Shown here piece by piece: positions 1-7,135 of a DNA stretch of 16,852 nt. Where the stretch lies: assembly GCA_938027385.1 (NCBI GenBank), contig CALJBF010000212.1:1-16852 (forward strand), in the 5' to 3' direction. The notes under the pieces were generated by a model. That model searched no databases and was not told the DNA's origin. It was given only the letters and a program-made list of their open reading frames with translations. The DNA is from an uncultured Porphyromonadaceae bacterium (lineage in GTDB: Bacteria; Bacteroidota; Bacteroidia; Bacteroidales; Muribaculaceae). Each line of letters begins with the position of its first letter. The first letter of the stretch is position 1. A program made the position numbers and the translations under genes.

Positions 1-1740
1 GAAGAACTGCTGAAGACCGTGAAAGAGAAAGCGATGGTCTGGCTCACCGACCAGTATGACGAGGCCACACGTGCCGAAGTCAAACAGATGCTTGAGGCCG
101 AGGATCCCACCGCTCTCATCGAGGCCTTCTACAAAGACCTTGAATTCGGTACCGGCGGTCTGCGCGGCATCATGGGTGCCGGCACCAACCGCATGAACAT
201 CTACACCGTGGGCGCCGCCACCCAGGGTCTGGCCAACTACCTTAAAGAGGCATTCCCCGACCTGCCCCAGATTTCGGTGGCCGTGGGTCATGACGTGCGC
301 AACAACTCGCGCAAATTTGCCGAAATCGTGGCCAACATCTTCTCGGCCAACGGCATCAAGGCTTATCTGTTCGACAGTTTCCGCCCCACCCCCGAACTCT
401 CGTTCGCCATCCGTCACCTCGGCTGCCAGAGCGGCGTAAACATCACCGCCTCGCACAACCCCAAGGAATACAACGGCTACAAGGCATACTGGGCCGACGG
501 CGCACAGATTATCGCCCCCCACGACGTGAACATCATCGACCATGTGAACCGCATCCAGAGCGTGGCCGACATCAAGTTCGAAGGGAATCCCGACCTCATC
601 GAGATCATCGGCGACAAGATGGACCAGGATTATCTTGAGGCCATCAAGGGTCTGTCGCTCTCGCCCGAGATCAACAAGAAATACCACGACCTGAAGATCG
701 TCTATACCCCGATTCACGGTACCGGCGTGAAACTCGTGCCCGACTCGCTCAGGAACTACGGGTTCACCAACATCATCCACGTGCCCGAACAGGATGTTCC
801 GTCGGGCGACTTCCCCACCGTCGACTCCCCCAACCCCGAGAACGCATCGGCAATGGCGATGGCGGTGGCCAAGGCCAAGGAGGTCGAGGCCGACCTGGTG
901 GTGGCATCTGACCCCGACGCCGACCGCATCGGCTGTGTGATCCGCGACACCGACGGCGAGTATGTGCTCGTGAACGGCAACCAGATCGTGGTGATCCTGC
1001 TCAACTATCTGATGAACCGCAACGCCGAACTCGACCGCCTCACAGGCAAAGAGTATGTTGTGAAGACCATCGTGACCACCGAGACCATCAAGTCGATCGC
1101 CGAGGCCAACAACATCCGCATGTATGACTGCTACACCGGTTTCAAGTGGATCGCATCGGTAATCCGCGACAACGAAGGCACCGCCCGCTATCTCGGCGGC
1201 GGCGAGGAGAGCTACGGTTTCCTGGCCGAGACATTCGCCCGCGACAAAGACTCGGTGTCGGCAATCTCGCTTATGGCCGAGACTCTGGCATGGGCCAAGG
1301 AGAAAGGCATGAGTTTCATGGAGATGCTTCAGGATATCTACCTGAAGTACGGTTTCTCGCGCGAGCTCGGCATCTCGGTAGTGCGTCCCGGCAAGAGCGG
1401 CGCCGAAGAGATCCAGGCCATGATGAAACAGTTCCGCGAGAACCCGCCGAAACAGCTTGCCGGCAGCCCCGTGGTCGTAGTCAAGGACTATGCCGATCTA
1501 AACATGACCGACATGCGCGACGGCCACGTGGAGAAGATGGACTTCCCCGTTACCTCGAACGTGCTGCAGTATTTCACCGAGGACAACACCAAGGTTTCGG
1601 TACGTCCGTCAGGCACAGAGCCCAAGATCAAGTTCTACATCGAGGTTCACGGCAAGATGGCCTCGAAAGCCGACTATCACGCCGCCACCGAGGCCGCTGA
1701 CGCCAAAATCGAGGCCGTGAAGAAAGACCTCGGCATCTGA
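1..1740 (+). CDS. Phosphohexomutase (phosphoglucomutase/phosphomannomutase family), 5' end cut by window
   Basis: Interconverts hexose 1- and 6-phosphates (glucose and/or mannose) through a phosphoserine intermediate in the cytoplasm, linking glycolysis to polysaccharide and envelope sugar synthesis. The four hallmark segments of the alpha-D-phosphohexomutase family are all present. Numbering from the GTG at 19, the phosphoserine loop TASHNPKEYNG has its serine at 145, the Mg-binding loop DPDADR is at 298-303, the sugar-recognition GGGEES is at 393-398, and the phosphate-binding RPSGTEPK is at 529-536. The frame is open to base 1 and encodes EELLKT before that GTG, so the true start lies upstream and only a few N-terminal residues are missing. 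Family length is about 580 residues, against 573 counted from the GTG. Sugar specificity cannot be read from the sequence. A strong terminator follows, so it is probably the last gene of its transcript. Confidence 0.95.
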   Translation, partial: EELLKTVKEKAMVWLTDQYDEATRAEVKQMLEAEDPTALIEAFYKDLEFGTGGLRGIMGAGTNRMNIYTVGAATQGLANYLKEAFPDLPQISVAVGHDVRNNSRKFAEIVANIFSANGIKAYLFDSFRPTPELSFAIRHLGCQSGVNITASHNPKEYNGYKAYWADGAQIIAPHDVNIIDHVNRIQSVADIKFEGNPDLIEIIGDKMDQDYLEAIKGLSLSPEINKKYHDLKIVYTPIHGTGVKLVPDSLRNYGFTNIIHVPEQDVPSGDFPTVDSPNPENASAMAMAVAKAKEVEADLVVASDPDADRIGCVIRDTDGEYVLVNGNQIVVILLNYLMNRNAELDRLTGKEYVVKTIVTTETIKSIAEANNIRMYDCYTGFKWIASVIRDNEGTARYLGGGEESYGFLAETFARDKDSVSAISLMAETLAWAKEKGMSFMEMLQDIYLKYGFSRELGISVVRPGKSGAEEIQAMMKQFRENPPKQLAGSPVVVVKDYADLNMTDMRDGHVEKMDFPVTSNVLQYFTEDNTKVSVRPSGTEPKIKFYIEVHGKMASKADYHAATEAADAKIEAVKKDLGI

Positions 1741-1768
1741 TAACAACCCTATCCCCTCGATAATACAG

Positions 1769-1817
1769 ACAACGGGGATGTGTCACAGTCATAGACGCGG
1801 CACATCCCCGTTGTTTT
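1769..1817 (+). terminator. Rho-independent terminator after the phosphohexomutase gene
   Basis: A perfect 14-bp stem pairs 1769-1782 with 1801-1814 around an 18-nt loop, and the descending arm runs into a T run at 1814-1817. It lies 29 nt after the stop codon of the mutase and ends only 13 nt before the start of the next gene, so it could also act as an attenuator for that gene. Confidence 0.85.
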
Positions 1818-1830
1818 CCATATCCGCCTA

Positions 1831-2568
1831 ATGGAAGTAATCTACGAAGACAATCATATCGTGGTGGTCAACAAGGCCCCCGGCGAGATAGTACAGGGCG
1901 ACAAGACCGGCGACATACCGCTTGTCGACACTGTAAGACTCTGGCTTAAAGAGAAATACAACAAACCGGGCAACGTATTCTGCGGTGTCGTGCACCGCCT
2001 CGACCGCCCGGTGGGCGGACTCGTTGTCTTCGCCAAGACCTCGAAAGCGCTTGCGCGGCTTAACGAGATGTTCCGCAACGGCGACGTGCACAAGACCTAC
2101 TGGGCACTCTCACGCAGCCGCCCCGACCCCGCCGAGGGGGAACTGCGCCACTGGCTCACCTCGGTAGAGATGACCAACAAGTCATACGTCAGCGATCGGC
2201 CACGCGAGGGCGCCAAGGAGGCCCGGCTCAGATACCGGCTGATAGGCGCGTCTGACCGCTACAGCCTTATCGAGGTTCAGCTGCTCACAGGGCGCAAGCA
2301 CCAGATCAGAGTGCAGCTCGCCTCGATCGGCTGCCCTATAAAGGGAGACCTGAAATATGGCGACAGACGCTCGAATCCCGACGGCTCGATCTCCCTGCTG
2401 GCAAGGCACATTGAGTTCACACACCCGGTAAGCGGGAAACTGATCTCGCTTGACGCGCCGCTGCCCGACGACAATCTGTGGCAGGCTTTCGCCCCCGTCG
2501 CCGGCACAGCCTCACAGGACACAACCACAGATACACCGACAGACACCACGACACACCATAATGAATAA
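1831..2568 (+). CDS. RNA pseudouridine synthase, RluA family, without S4 domain
   Basis: Isomerises specific uridines in rRNA or tRNA to pseudouridine. The 245-residue protein starts directly with the catalytic domain (IYEDNHIVVVNKAPGE) and has the RluA-family catalytic motif HRLDRPVGG at 55-63, with Asp58 as the expected nucleophile. The usual downstream motif LLTGRKHQIRVQL is also present. There is no N-terminal S4 RNA-binding domain, as in short RluA/TruC-type members, so the target RNA cannot be assigned. The last roughly 20 residues are a low-complexity Thr/Asp tail ending in HHNE that looks disordered. The gene begins just after a terminator and no TAnnTTTG promoter is evident in the gap. 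Its 3' end overlaps fmt by 8 nt, suggesting translational coupling of two translation-related enzymes. Confidence 0.92.
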   Translation: MEVIYEDNHIVVVNKAPGEIVQGDKTGDIPLVDTVRLWLKEKYNKPGNVFCGVVHRLDRPVGGLVVFAKTSKALARLNEMFRNGDVHKTYWALSRSRPDPAEGELRHWLTSVEMTNKSYVSDRPREGAKEARLRYRLIGASDRYSLIEVQLLTGRKHQIRVQLASIGCPIKGDLKYGDRRSNPDGSISLLARHIEFTHPVSGKLISLDAPLPDDNLWQAFAPVAGTASQDTTTDTPTDTTTHHNE

Positions 2569-3550
2569 AGAGAATCTGAAGATAGTATTTTTCGGTACTC
2601 CCGAATTTGCCGTCGAGAGCCTTGACGCCCTTGTCACCAACGGGTTCAACGTGGCCGGCGTGGTCACCATGCCCGACAAGCCTGCAGGGCGCGGACACCG
2701 CATGTACCAGTCGCCCGTCAAGGAATACGCCCTTGCGCACGGCCTTCCCCTGCTGCAGCCGGTGAATCTGAAAGATCCGGAATTCCAGGCCCGACTGAAA
2801 GCCTGGGGCGCCGACCTGTTCATAGTCATCGCCTTCAGAATGCTCCCCGAGGCGGTGTGGCAGATGCCACCGCTGGGCACCTTCAACCTGCATGCGTCGC
2901 TGTTGCCGCGTTACCGCGGCGCGGCACCCATCAACTGGGCCGTGATAAACGGCGACACCGAAACTGGCGTCACCACATTCTTCCTGAAACACGAGATTGA
3001 CACGGGCGATATCATCGCCCAGGAACGGATTGAAATCCTCCCCACCGACAATGTGGGCGACGTGCATGACCGCCTCATGTCGCTCGGCGCGCGGCTCACG
3101 GTCGATACCGTGAACCATATCATAGCCGGAGACCTCACCACGATTCCCCAGGAGCGTATGCTCGCGGGTGCAGAGCCCACTCCTGCACCGAAAATCTTCA
3201 AGGAGACTTGCCTGATCGACTGGACAAAACCTGCCCTGCAGGTGCACAACCTGGTCAGAGGCCTCTCACCCTACCCCTGCGCCTGGTGCGATGTGTTTGA
3301 CTGCACGGCTGAAGATGATACCCGCCTGACCACACTGAAAATCGCCGAAACAGCCATGACCGACATGCGTTCGGATCTCCCCGCCGGAACCATCGTCACC
3401 GGTCGCGGCACCCTGGGGGTGGTGTGCGGCGACGGCCGACTGCTTGAAATCCGCCGCCTCCAGCCCTCGGGAAAACGGATGATGCAGGCCGACGAGTATC
3501 TGCGCGGCGCGCGCCTTCCTGAAACGGCCACATGCCGCCCCAAAGCCTGA
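2561..3550 (+). CDS. fmt: Methionyl-tRNA formyltransferase
   Basis: Formylates the amino group of methionyl-initiator tRNA using 10-formyltetrahydrofolate, producing fMet-tRNA for translation initiation. The 329-residue protein opens with KIVFFGTPEFAVESL, typical of the family's Rossmann-like N-domain. Catalytic residues are visible as Asn109 and His111 in NLHASLLPRYRGAAPI and Asp147 in IDTGD, corresponding to E. coli Asn106, His108 and Asp144. The C-terminal tRNA-binding domain is present (LVRGLSPYPCAW and LQPSGKRMMQADEYLRG). The open frame extends upstream to 2450, but the ATG at 2561 is chosen because it puts family homology at residue 7 and overlaps the upstream stop as ATGAATAA. It is probably cotranscribed with the pseudouridine synthase. 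No convincing terminator follows, only short weak hairpins around 3547-3577. Confidence 0.97.
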   Translation: MNKENLKIVFFGTPEFAVESLDALVTNGFNVAGVVTMPDKPAGRGHRMYQSPVKEYALAHGLPLLQPVNLKDPEFQARLKAWGADLFIVIAFRMLPEAVWQMPPLGTFNLHASLLPRYRGAAPINWAVINGDTETGVTTFFLKHEIDTGDIIAQERIEILPTDNVGDVHDRLMSLGARLTVDTVNHIIAGDLTTIPQERMLAGAEPTPAPKIFKETCLIDWTKPALQVHNLVRGLSPYPCAWCDVFDCTAEDDTRLTTLKIAETAMTDMRSDLPAGTIVTGRGTLGVVCGDGRLLEIRRLQPSGKRMMQADEYLRGARLPETATCRPKA

Positions 3551-3618
3551 AAACATGGGGTTTCAGCCCCGGCTGAGAAAATTTCCGCTTTTCCGGTGAT
3601 AATTTGTAAGATAAAAGT

Positions 3619-3650
3619 ATTGAAATTTCCAAGCCTTTTGTCTATATTTG
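3619..3650 (+). promoter_or_regulatory. Bacteroidota-type promoter for serC-serA
   Basis: The -7 element TATATTTG at 3643-3650 matches TAnnTTTG exactly. An ATTG at 3619-3622 resembles the -33 element TTTG, with a 20-nt spacer. Transcription would start around 3657, giving a leader of about 75 nt before the serC ATG. That leader holds no obvious riboswitch or terminator. Confidence 0.7.
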
Positions 3651-3732
3651 CAACCGAGAGTCATCTCAGGCCGATTTCGGCCTCCTTGAAATTACTGATT
3701 ATCACATTTTCACCCATATTCCCCCTACCCCT

Positions 3733-4803
3733 ATGAAGAAGCATAATTTCTATGCCGGCCCTTCGATCATGAGCCAGTACACAATCCGCAACACTGCCGA
3801 TGCCGTACTCAACTTCGCCGACACCGGCCTGTCGATCCTCGAGGTATCGCACCGTTCAAAGGAATTCCAGGCTGTGATGGACGAGGCCCAGGCTCTTGTA
3901 AAGGAACTTCTTGAGGTTCCCGAAGGCTATCACGTGCTTTTCCTCGGCGGCGGCGCCAGCCTGCAGTTCGCCATGGTGCCCTACAACCTGCTCAAGACCA
4001 AAGCAGCGTATCTCGACACCGGCGTCTGGGCACACAAAGCCATCAAAGAGGCCCGACTCTTCGGCGACGTTGACGTCGTCGCTTCTTCTGAAGACAAGAA
4101 CTACAACTACATCCCCAAAGGGTATGTGGTGCCTGCCGATGTCGACTACTTCCACTACACCACCAACAACACCATCTACGGCACCGAAATCCGCAAGGAT
4201 CCCGACGTAAAGGTTCGCCTGGTGGCCGACATGTCGTCAGACATCTTCTCGCGCCCTGTGGATGTGGCAAAATATGACATCATCTACGCCGGCGCACAGA
4301 AGAATCTCGCCCCCGCGGGCGCCACTCTGGTAATCGTGCGCGAGGACTGCCTGAACAAGATGGACCGCCCCATACCCACCATGCTCAACTACGCTACACA
4401 TACCGCCAAAGGCTCGATGTTCAACACCCCGCCGGTGCTCCCCATCTACTCTGCCCTCCAGACCCTGAAATACTACAAGGAGATGGGCGGCATCAAAGAG
4501 CTCGAGCGCCGCGACATCGACAAGGCCGCCAAGCTCTACGAGGCCATCGACTCAAGCCGCATGTTCGTGGCCACCGTGCCTGACCATGAAGACCGCTCGA
4601 TCATGAACGTATGTTTCGTGATGAAACCCGAATACAAAGAGCTTGAGAAGGAGTTCATCGACTTCGCCTCGACCAAAGGGATTGTCGGCATCAAGGGTCA
4701 CCGTTCGGTAGGCGGTTTCCGCGCGTCGCTCTACAACGCCCTCCCCATGGAGAGCGTGGATGTGCTCGTGCAGGCAATGAAAGAGTTCCAGGACAAACAC
4801 TAA
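3733..4803 (+). CDS. serC: Phosphoserine aminotransferase
   Basis: PLP enzyme that converts 3-phosphohydroxypyruvate and glutamate to O-phosphoserine and 2-oxoglutarate, the second step of serine synthesis. In many bacteria it also acts in the PdxB route to pyridoxal phosphate. The 356-residue protein begins MKKHNFYAGPS, the conserved family N-terminus. The PLP-lysine is Lys190 in AGAQKNLAPAG, Asp166 in VADMSSD is the likely partner of the pyridine nitrogen, and GGGASLQF at 72-79 is the phosphate-binding region. Length is typical. The ATG at 3733 follows a pyrimidine-rich stretch with no Shine-Dalgarno, as expected in Bacteroidota. serA follows after 12 nt, so the two serine genes form an operon driven from the promoter near 3643. 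Confidence 0.97.
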   Translation: MKKHNFYAGPSIMSQYTIRNTADAVLNFADTGLSILEVSHRSKEFQAVMDEAQALVKELLEVPEGYHVLFLGGGASLQFAMVPYNLLKTKAAYLDTGVWAHKAIKEARLFGDVDVVASSEDKNYNYIPKGYVVPADVDYFHYTTNNTIYGTEIRKDPDVKVRLVADMSSDIFSRPVDVAKYDIIYAGAQKNLAPAGATLVIVREDCLNKMDRPIPTMLNYATHTAKGSMFNTPPVLPIYSALQTLKYYKEMGGIKELERRDIDKAAKLYEAIDSSRMFVATVPDHEDRSIMNVCFVMKPEYKELEKEFIDFASTKGIVGIKGHRSVGGFRASLYNALPMESVDVLVQAMKEFQDKH

Positions 4804-4815
4804 TCCCCGACAGCC

Positions 4816-5736
4816 ATGAAAGTTATTGTAGCCACCGAGAAACCGTTTGCCGCAGTGGCCGTAGACGGAATACGCAAAGTCATCGAGGACGCCGGGTATG
4901 AGCTCGAACTCCTTGAGAAATACACCTCGAAAGAGGAACTTCTCGCCGCCGTGGCAACCGCCGACGGCCTGATTATCCGCTCTGACAAGGTTGACGAGGC
5001 CGTGCTTGACGCCGCCAAGCAGCTCAAGATCGTGGTACGCGCCGGTGCCGGATATGACAATGTGGACCTGGCCGCCGCCACCGCCCACAATGTGTGCGTC
5101 GAGAACACCCCGGGCCAGAACTCAAACGCCGTGGCCGAACTGGTGTTCGGCATGCTCGTGATGGCCGTGCGCAACATGTATAACGGCACATCGGGTACCG
5201 AGCTGAAAGGGAAACGCCTCGGCATCCACGCCTTCGGGCAGGTAGGCCGCAACGTGGCCCGCATCGCCAAAGGGTTCGGCATGGAGGTAGCGGCTCTTGA
5301 CCCCTACTGCCCCGACGAGGTCATCGCCGAGGCCGGCGTAGAGCCCATCCACTCGGTCGAGGAGCTTTACAAGGAGAACAAGGTGGTTTCACTCCACATC
5401 CCCGCCACCGCCGAGACAAAGAAGTCTGTTGGCTATGACCTGATCACACTCATGCCCAAAGGCGGTGTGCTGGTCAACACCGCCCGCAAGGAGGTGATTG
5501 ACGAGGATGGCCTGAAACGCGCCCTCGCCGACCGTCCCGACCTGAAATATGTGGCCGACATCCGTCCCGACAATGCTGACGAGCTGGAGGCCGAATTCGC
5601 GGGGCGCGTGTTCTTCACCCCGAAGAAGATGGGCGCCCAGACAGCCGAGGCCAACATCAACGCCGGCATCGCCGCCGCCAACCAGACGGTAGCGTTCCTG
5701 CGCGACGGCATCGACCGTTTCCGCGTAAACAAGTAA
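4816..5736 (+). CDS. serA: D-3-phosphoglycerate dehydrogenase, short form without ACT domain
   Basis: Oxidises 3-phosphoglycerate to 3-phosphohydroxypyruvate with NAD, the first step of serine synthesis. At 306 residues it is the short D-2-hydroxyacid dehydrogenase form and has no C-terminal ACT domain, so serine feedback through ACT is not expected. The Rossmann loop reads GIHAFGQVG (136-144), with Ala in place of the first Gly of GxGxxG. The catalytic Arg is probably Arg224 in NTARKE. The usual Glu and His of the family active site are not obvious: the segments that normally read DVFxxEP and TPHIGA here read DIRPDN (248-253) and TPKKMGA (268-274). The gene lies 12 nt after serC, supporting the assignment despite the altered residues, and is followed by a strong terminator. 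From memory, some Bacteroides carry a DUF1015 gene after serA; none is present here. Confidence 0.93.
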   Translation: MKVIVATEKPFAAVAVDGIRKVIEDAGYELELLEKYTSKEELLAAVATADGLIIRSDKVDEAVLDAAKQLKIVVRAGAGYDNVDLAAATAHNVCVENTPGQNSNAVAELVFGMLVMAVRNMYNGTSGTELKGKRLGIHAFGQVGRNVARIAKGFGMEVAALDPYCPDEVIAEAGVEPIHSVEELYKENKVVSLHIPATAETKKSVGYDLITLMPKGGVLVNTARKEVIDEDGLKRALADRPDLKYVADIRPDNADELEAEFAGRVFFTPKKMGAQTAEANINAGIAAANQTVAFLRDGIDRFRVNK

Positions 5737-5775
5737 GAGGTGCATTCTTGATGTAATCCTCACGCATCCATATCA

Positions 5776-5822
5776 TTGCGGGTCTGTGTCGTAATAGCCG
5801 ACACAGACCCGCAAAATTTTTT
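5776..5822 (+). terminator. Rho-independent terminator of the serC-serA operon
   Basis: A perfect 16-bp stem pairs 5776-5791 with 5799-5814 around a 7-nt loop, followed by AA and six T at 5817-5822. It sits 39 nt after the serA stop codon. Confidence 0.95.
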
Positions 5823-5883
5823 CACAGGCGCATGCAACTCCGGCCACCATTTCGGCGACTAAAAGAGCGAAACAGTTTTAAAA

Positions 5884-6480
5884 ATGTATATCACCGTTAC
5901 AATTCCCCGCAGCGGGGACAGAGGAATATCAGGCCGCGTGGTCTCGGCGCTTAAAGGATTCGCGCTTTACATGACGCAGATTCTGACCGGCCGCGATACA
6001 GCCCGCGCAAGCCTTGAGCGCAGGTTCGCCGACATCATGCGCGACTATGACAGCATGGTCATGCGTATATGTTTCGGCTACTCGCGCACCGCGGCCGAAC
6101 TTGCCGACCTGCATCAGGACGCGCTCATAAACATCTGGCAGGGACTGCCCGGTTTCAAGGGTGACGCGTCGCTGAAAACCTGGATATACCGCGTGACGCT
6201 GAACACCTGTGTCTCGACCGTACGCTTAGAGCGCAGACGTGTGCCGCAGACCGCCCTCGACGATTTCTACAACCTTGTGGACGAGGATGCCGACTGGCGG
6301 CGCCTCGTGAGCGAGATGCACGACTGCATATCTAAACTTACCCCGGTCGACAGGGCCATCATGCTGTTGTGGCTCGACGACTTCAGCTATGACGAGATTG
6401 CCGCTACCGTGGGCCTGGGACGCAATACGGTGGCCTCGCGTCTGCGGCGCGCCAAAGAAAAACTCAAAAATCTGAAATGA
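5884..6480 (+). CDS. ECF-type RNA polymerase sigma factor (sigma-70 family)
   Basis: Directs RNA polymerase to a specific promoter set. The protein has only the two domains of ECF sigma factors. Region 2 runs from about RRFADIMRDYDSMVMRICFGYS through DLHQDALINIWQGLPGFKGDASLKTWIYRVTLNTC. Region 4 contains LTPVDRAIMLLWLDDFSYDEIAATVGLGRNTVASRLRRAKEKLK, the helix-turn-helix for the -35 element. The start is uncertain. The ATG at 5884 gives 198 residues with an unusual N-terminus, while the ATG at 5971 (MTQILTGRD) gives 169 residues, closer to the usual ECF layout, and has an AAAGGA about 12 nt upstream. The next gene begins 1 nt after the stop codon and encodes a membrane protein, the usual position of an anti-sigma partner. 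No TAnnTTTG promoter was seen upstream, so it may be autoregulated or use another promoter type. Confidence 0.92.
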   Translation: MYITVTIPRSGDRGISGRVVSALKGFALYMTQILTGRDTARASLERRFADIMRDYDSMVMRICFGYSRTAAELADLHQDALINIWQGLPGFKGDASLKTWIYRVTLNTCVSTVRLERRRVPQTALDDFYNLVDEDADWRRLVSEMHDCISKLTPVDRAIMLLWLDDFSYDEIAATVGLGRNTVASRLRRAKEKLKNLK

Positions 6481-6481
6481 T

Positions 6482-7015
6482 ATGGACGAAAATCTGAAAA
6501 ACCGCTGGCACGACATAAGACTGCGTACCACCGAGACCACCTCACCCGAAAGCATAACATCCGGAGAGCGCCGTACGGCACTCGAGAATCTTGCGCAGCG
6601 TTACCTGCGGTTCCACCGGCTGGGACTGATTGCGGCGCTCATGCTCAGCCCCTGTGTGGCCGCGAGCCATCTGCTGCCCGAGGGATGGCGGCTGCCGATA
6701 GGCATCTACATGACCGTGTATTTCCTTATAGCCTCGGTAATGGACGGCTGGCTCTATCGCGGGATTCGGTCAATCGACTGCGCCACGATGACTGTGAGCG
6801 AAGTGGCGGGGAAAGCCCTGTTTTACCGCAAGCGGCATCTGCAGTTCATGTTCGTGCTCATACCGATGGCGGTGATATATGTGGGGATGATGGCCGTGAT
6901 GACCCGCGACCCTTATTTCATCTGGGGTGTGGTGGCAGGCACCGCAGTGGGCGCGATAGTCGGCGTGGGCCAGTTCTTGAAGTTCATGGACGATTACAGG
7001 GCACTGCGCGGATAA
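6482..7015 (+). CDS. Small integral membrane protein paired with the ECF sigma factor
   Basis: I do not recognise a named family. The 177-residue protein has a hydrophilic N-terminus of roughly 45 residues (MDENLKNRWHDIRLRTTETT onward, ending in AQRYLRFHRLG), then about four hydrophobic segments: LIAALMLSPCVAASHLL, IGIYMTVYFLIASVM, FMFVLIPMAVIYVGMMAVM and FIWGVVAGTAVGAIVGVG. A charged stretch (EVAGKALFYRKRHLQ) lies between the second and third. This resembles two hairpin pairs in the inner membrane with a cytosolic N-terminal tail. The gene starts 1 nt after the sigma factor stop codon, so the two are surely cotranscribed. An anti-sigma or sensor role is inference from position only. No HxxxCxxC zinc anti-sigma motif and no FecR-like domain is visible. 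Confidence 0.82.
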   Translation: MDENLKNRWHDIRLRTTETTSPESITSGERRTALENLAQRYLRFHRLGLIAALMLSPCVAASHLLPEGWRLPIGIYMTVYFLIASVMDGWLYRGIRSIDCATMTVSEVAGKALFYRKRHLQFMFVLIPMAVIYVGMMAVMTRDPYFIWGVVAGTAVGAIVGVGQFLKFMDDYRALRG

Positions 7016-7025
7016 GGCGCAAAGT

Positions 7026-7064
7026 ACATCCGGGGGCGGCGCGGAATGCGCCGCCCCCGGATGT
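7026..7064. terminator. Long GC-rich hairpin between convergent genes, without adjacent T run
   Basis: A perfect 17-bp stem pairs 7026-7042 with 7048-7064 around a 5-nt loop, 10 nt after the stop codon of the membrane protein gene and 71 nt past the end of gpmI on the other strand. Neither side runs directly into a T tract. The nearest on the plus strand is at 7120-7124, after the 9-bp repeat. It may stabilise 3' ends or act as an atypical bidirectional terminator. Confidence 0.6.
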
Positions 7065-7076
7065 GAATGTGGGGAG

Positions 7077-7121
7077 ATGTAACTTATGTTACTTATGTTA
7101 CGTATGTAACTTATGTGCGTT
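7077..7121 (+). repeat. 9-bp tandem repeat, consensus ATGTWACTT, five units
   Basis: Units begin at 7077, 7086, 7095, 7104 and 7113. The first four read ATGTAACTT, ATGTTACTT, ATGTTACGT and ATGTAACTT, and the fifth is degenerate. Because GTAAC and GTTAC alternate, adjacent units can pair into small 5-bp stems (7079-7083 with 7088-7092; 7097-7101 with 7106-7110). The same nonamer occurs in opposite orientation at 11429-11473. It lies in non-coding sequence between convergent genes. Confidence 0.85.
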
Positions 7122-7135
7122 TTTGGGGGAACAGA

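Noticed and set aside
3547..3577. Possible terminator after fmt
   Set aside because: Only competing 5-6 bp stems with no T run; too weak to annotate.
3651..3732. Possible riboswitch in the serC leader
   Set aside because: About 75 nt with no strong stem, no terminator and no recognised aptamer pattern.
7077..7121. Possible CRISPR-like array
   Set aside because: Units are 9 bp, directly adjacent and without spacers, and no cas gene is present in the window.
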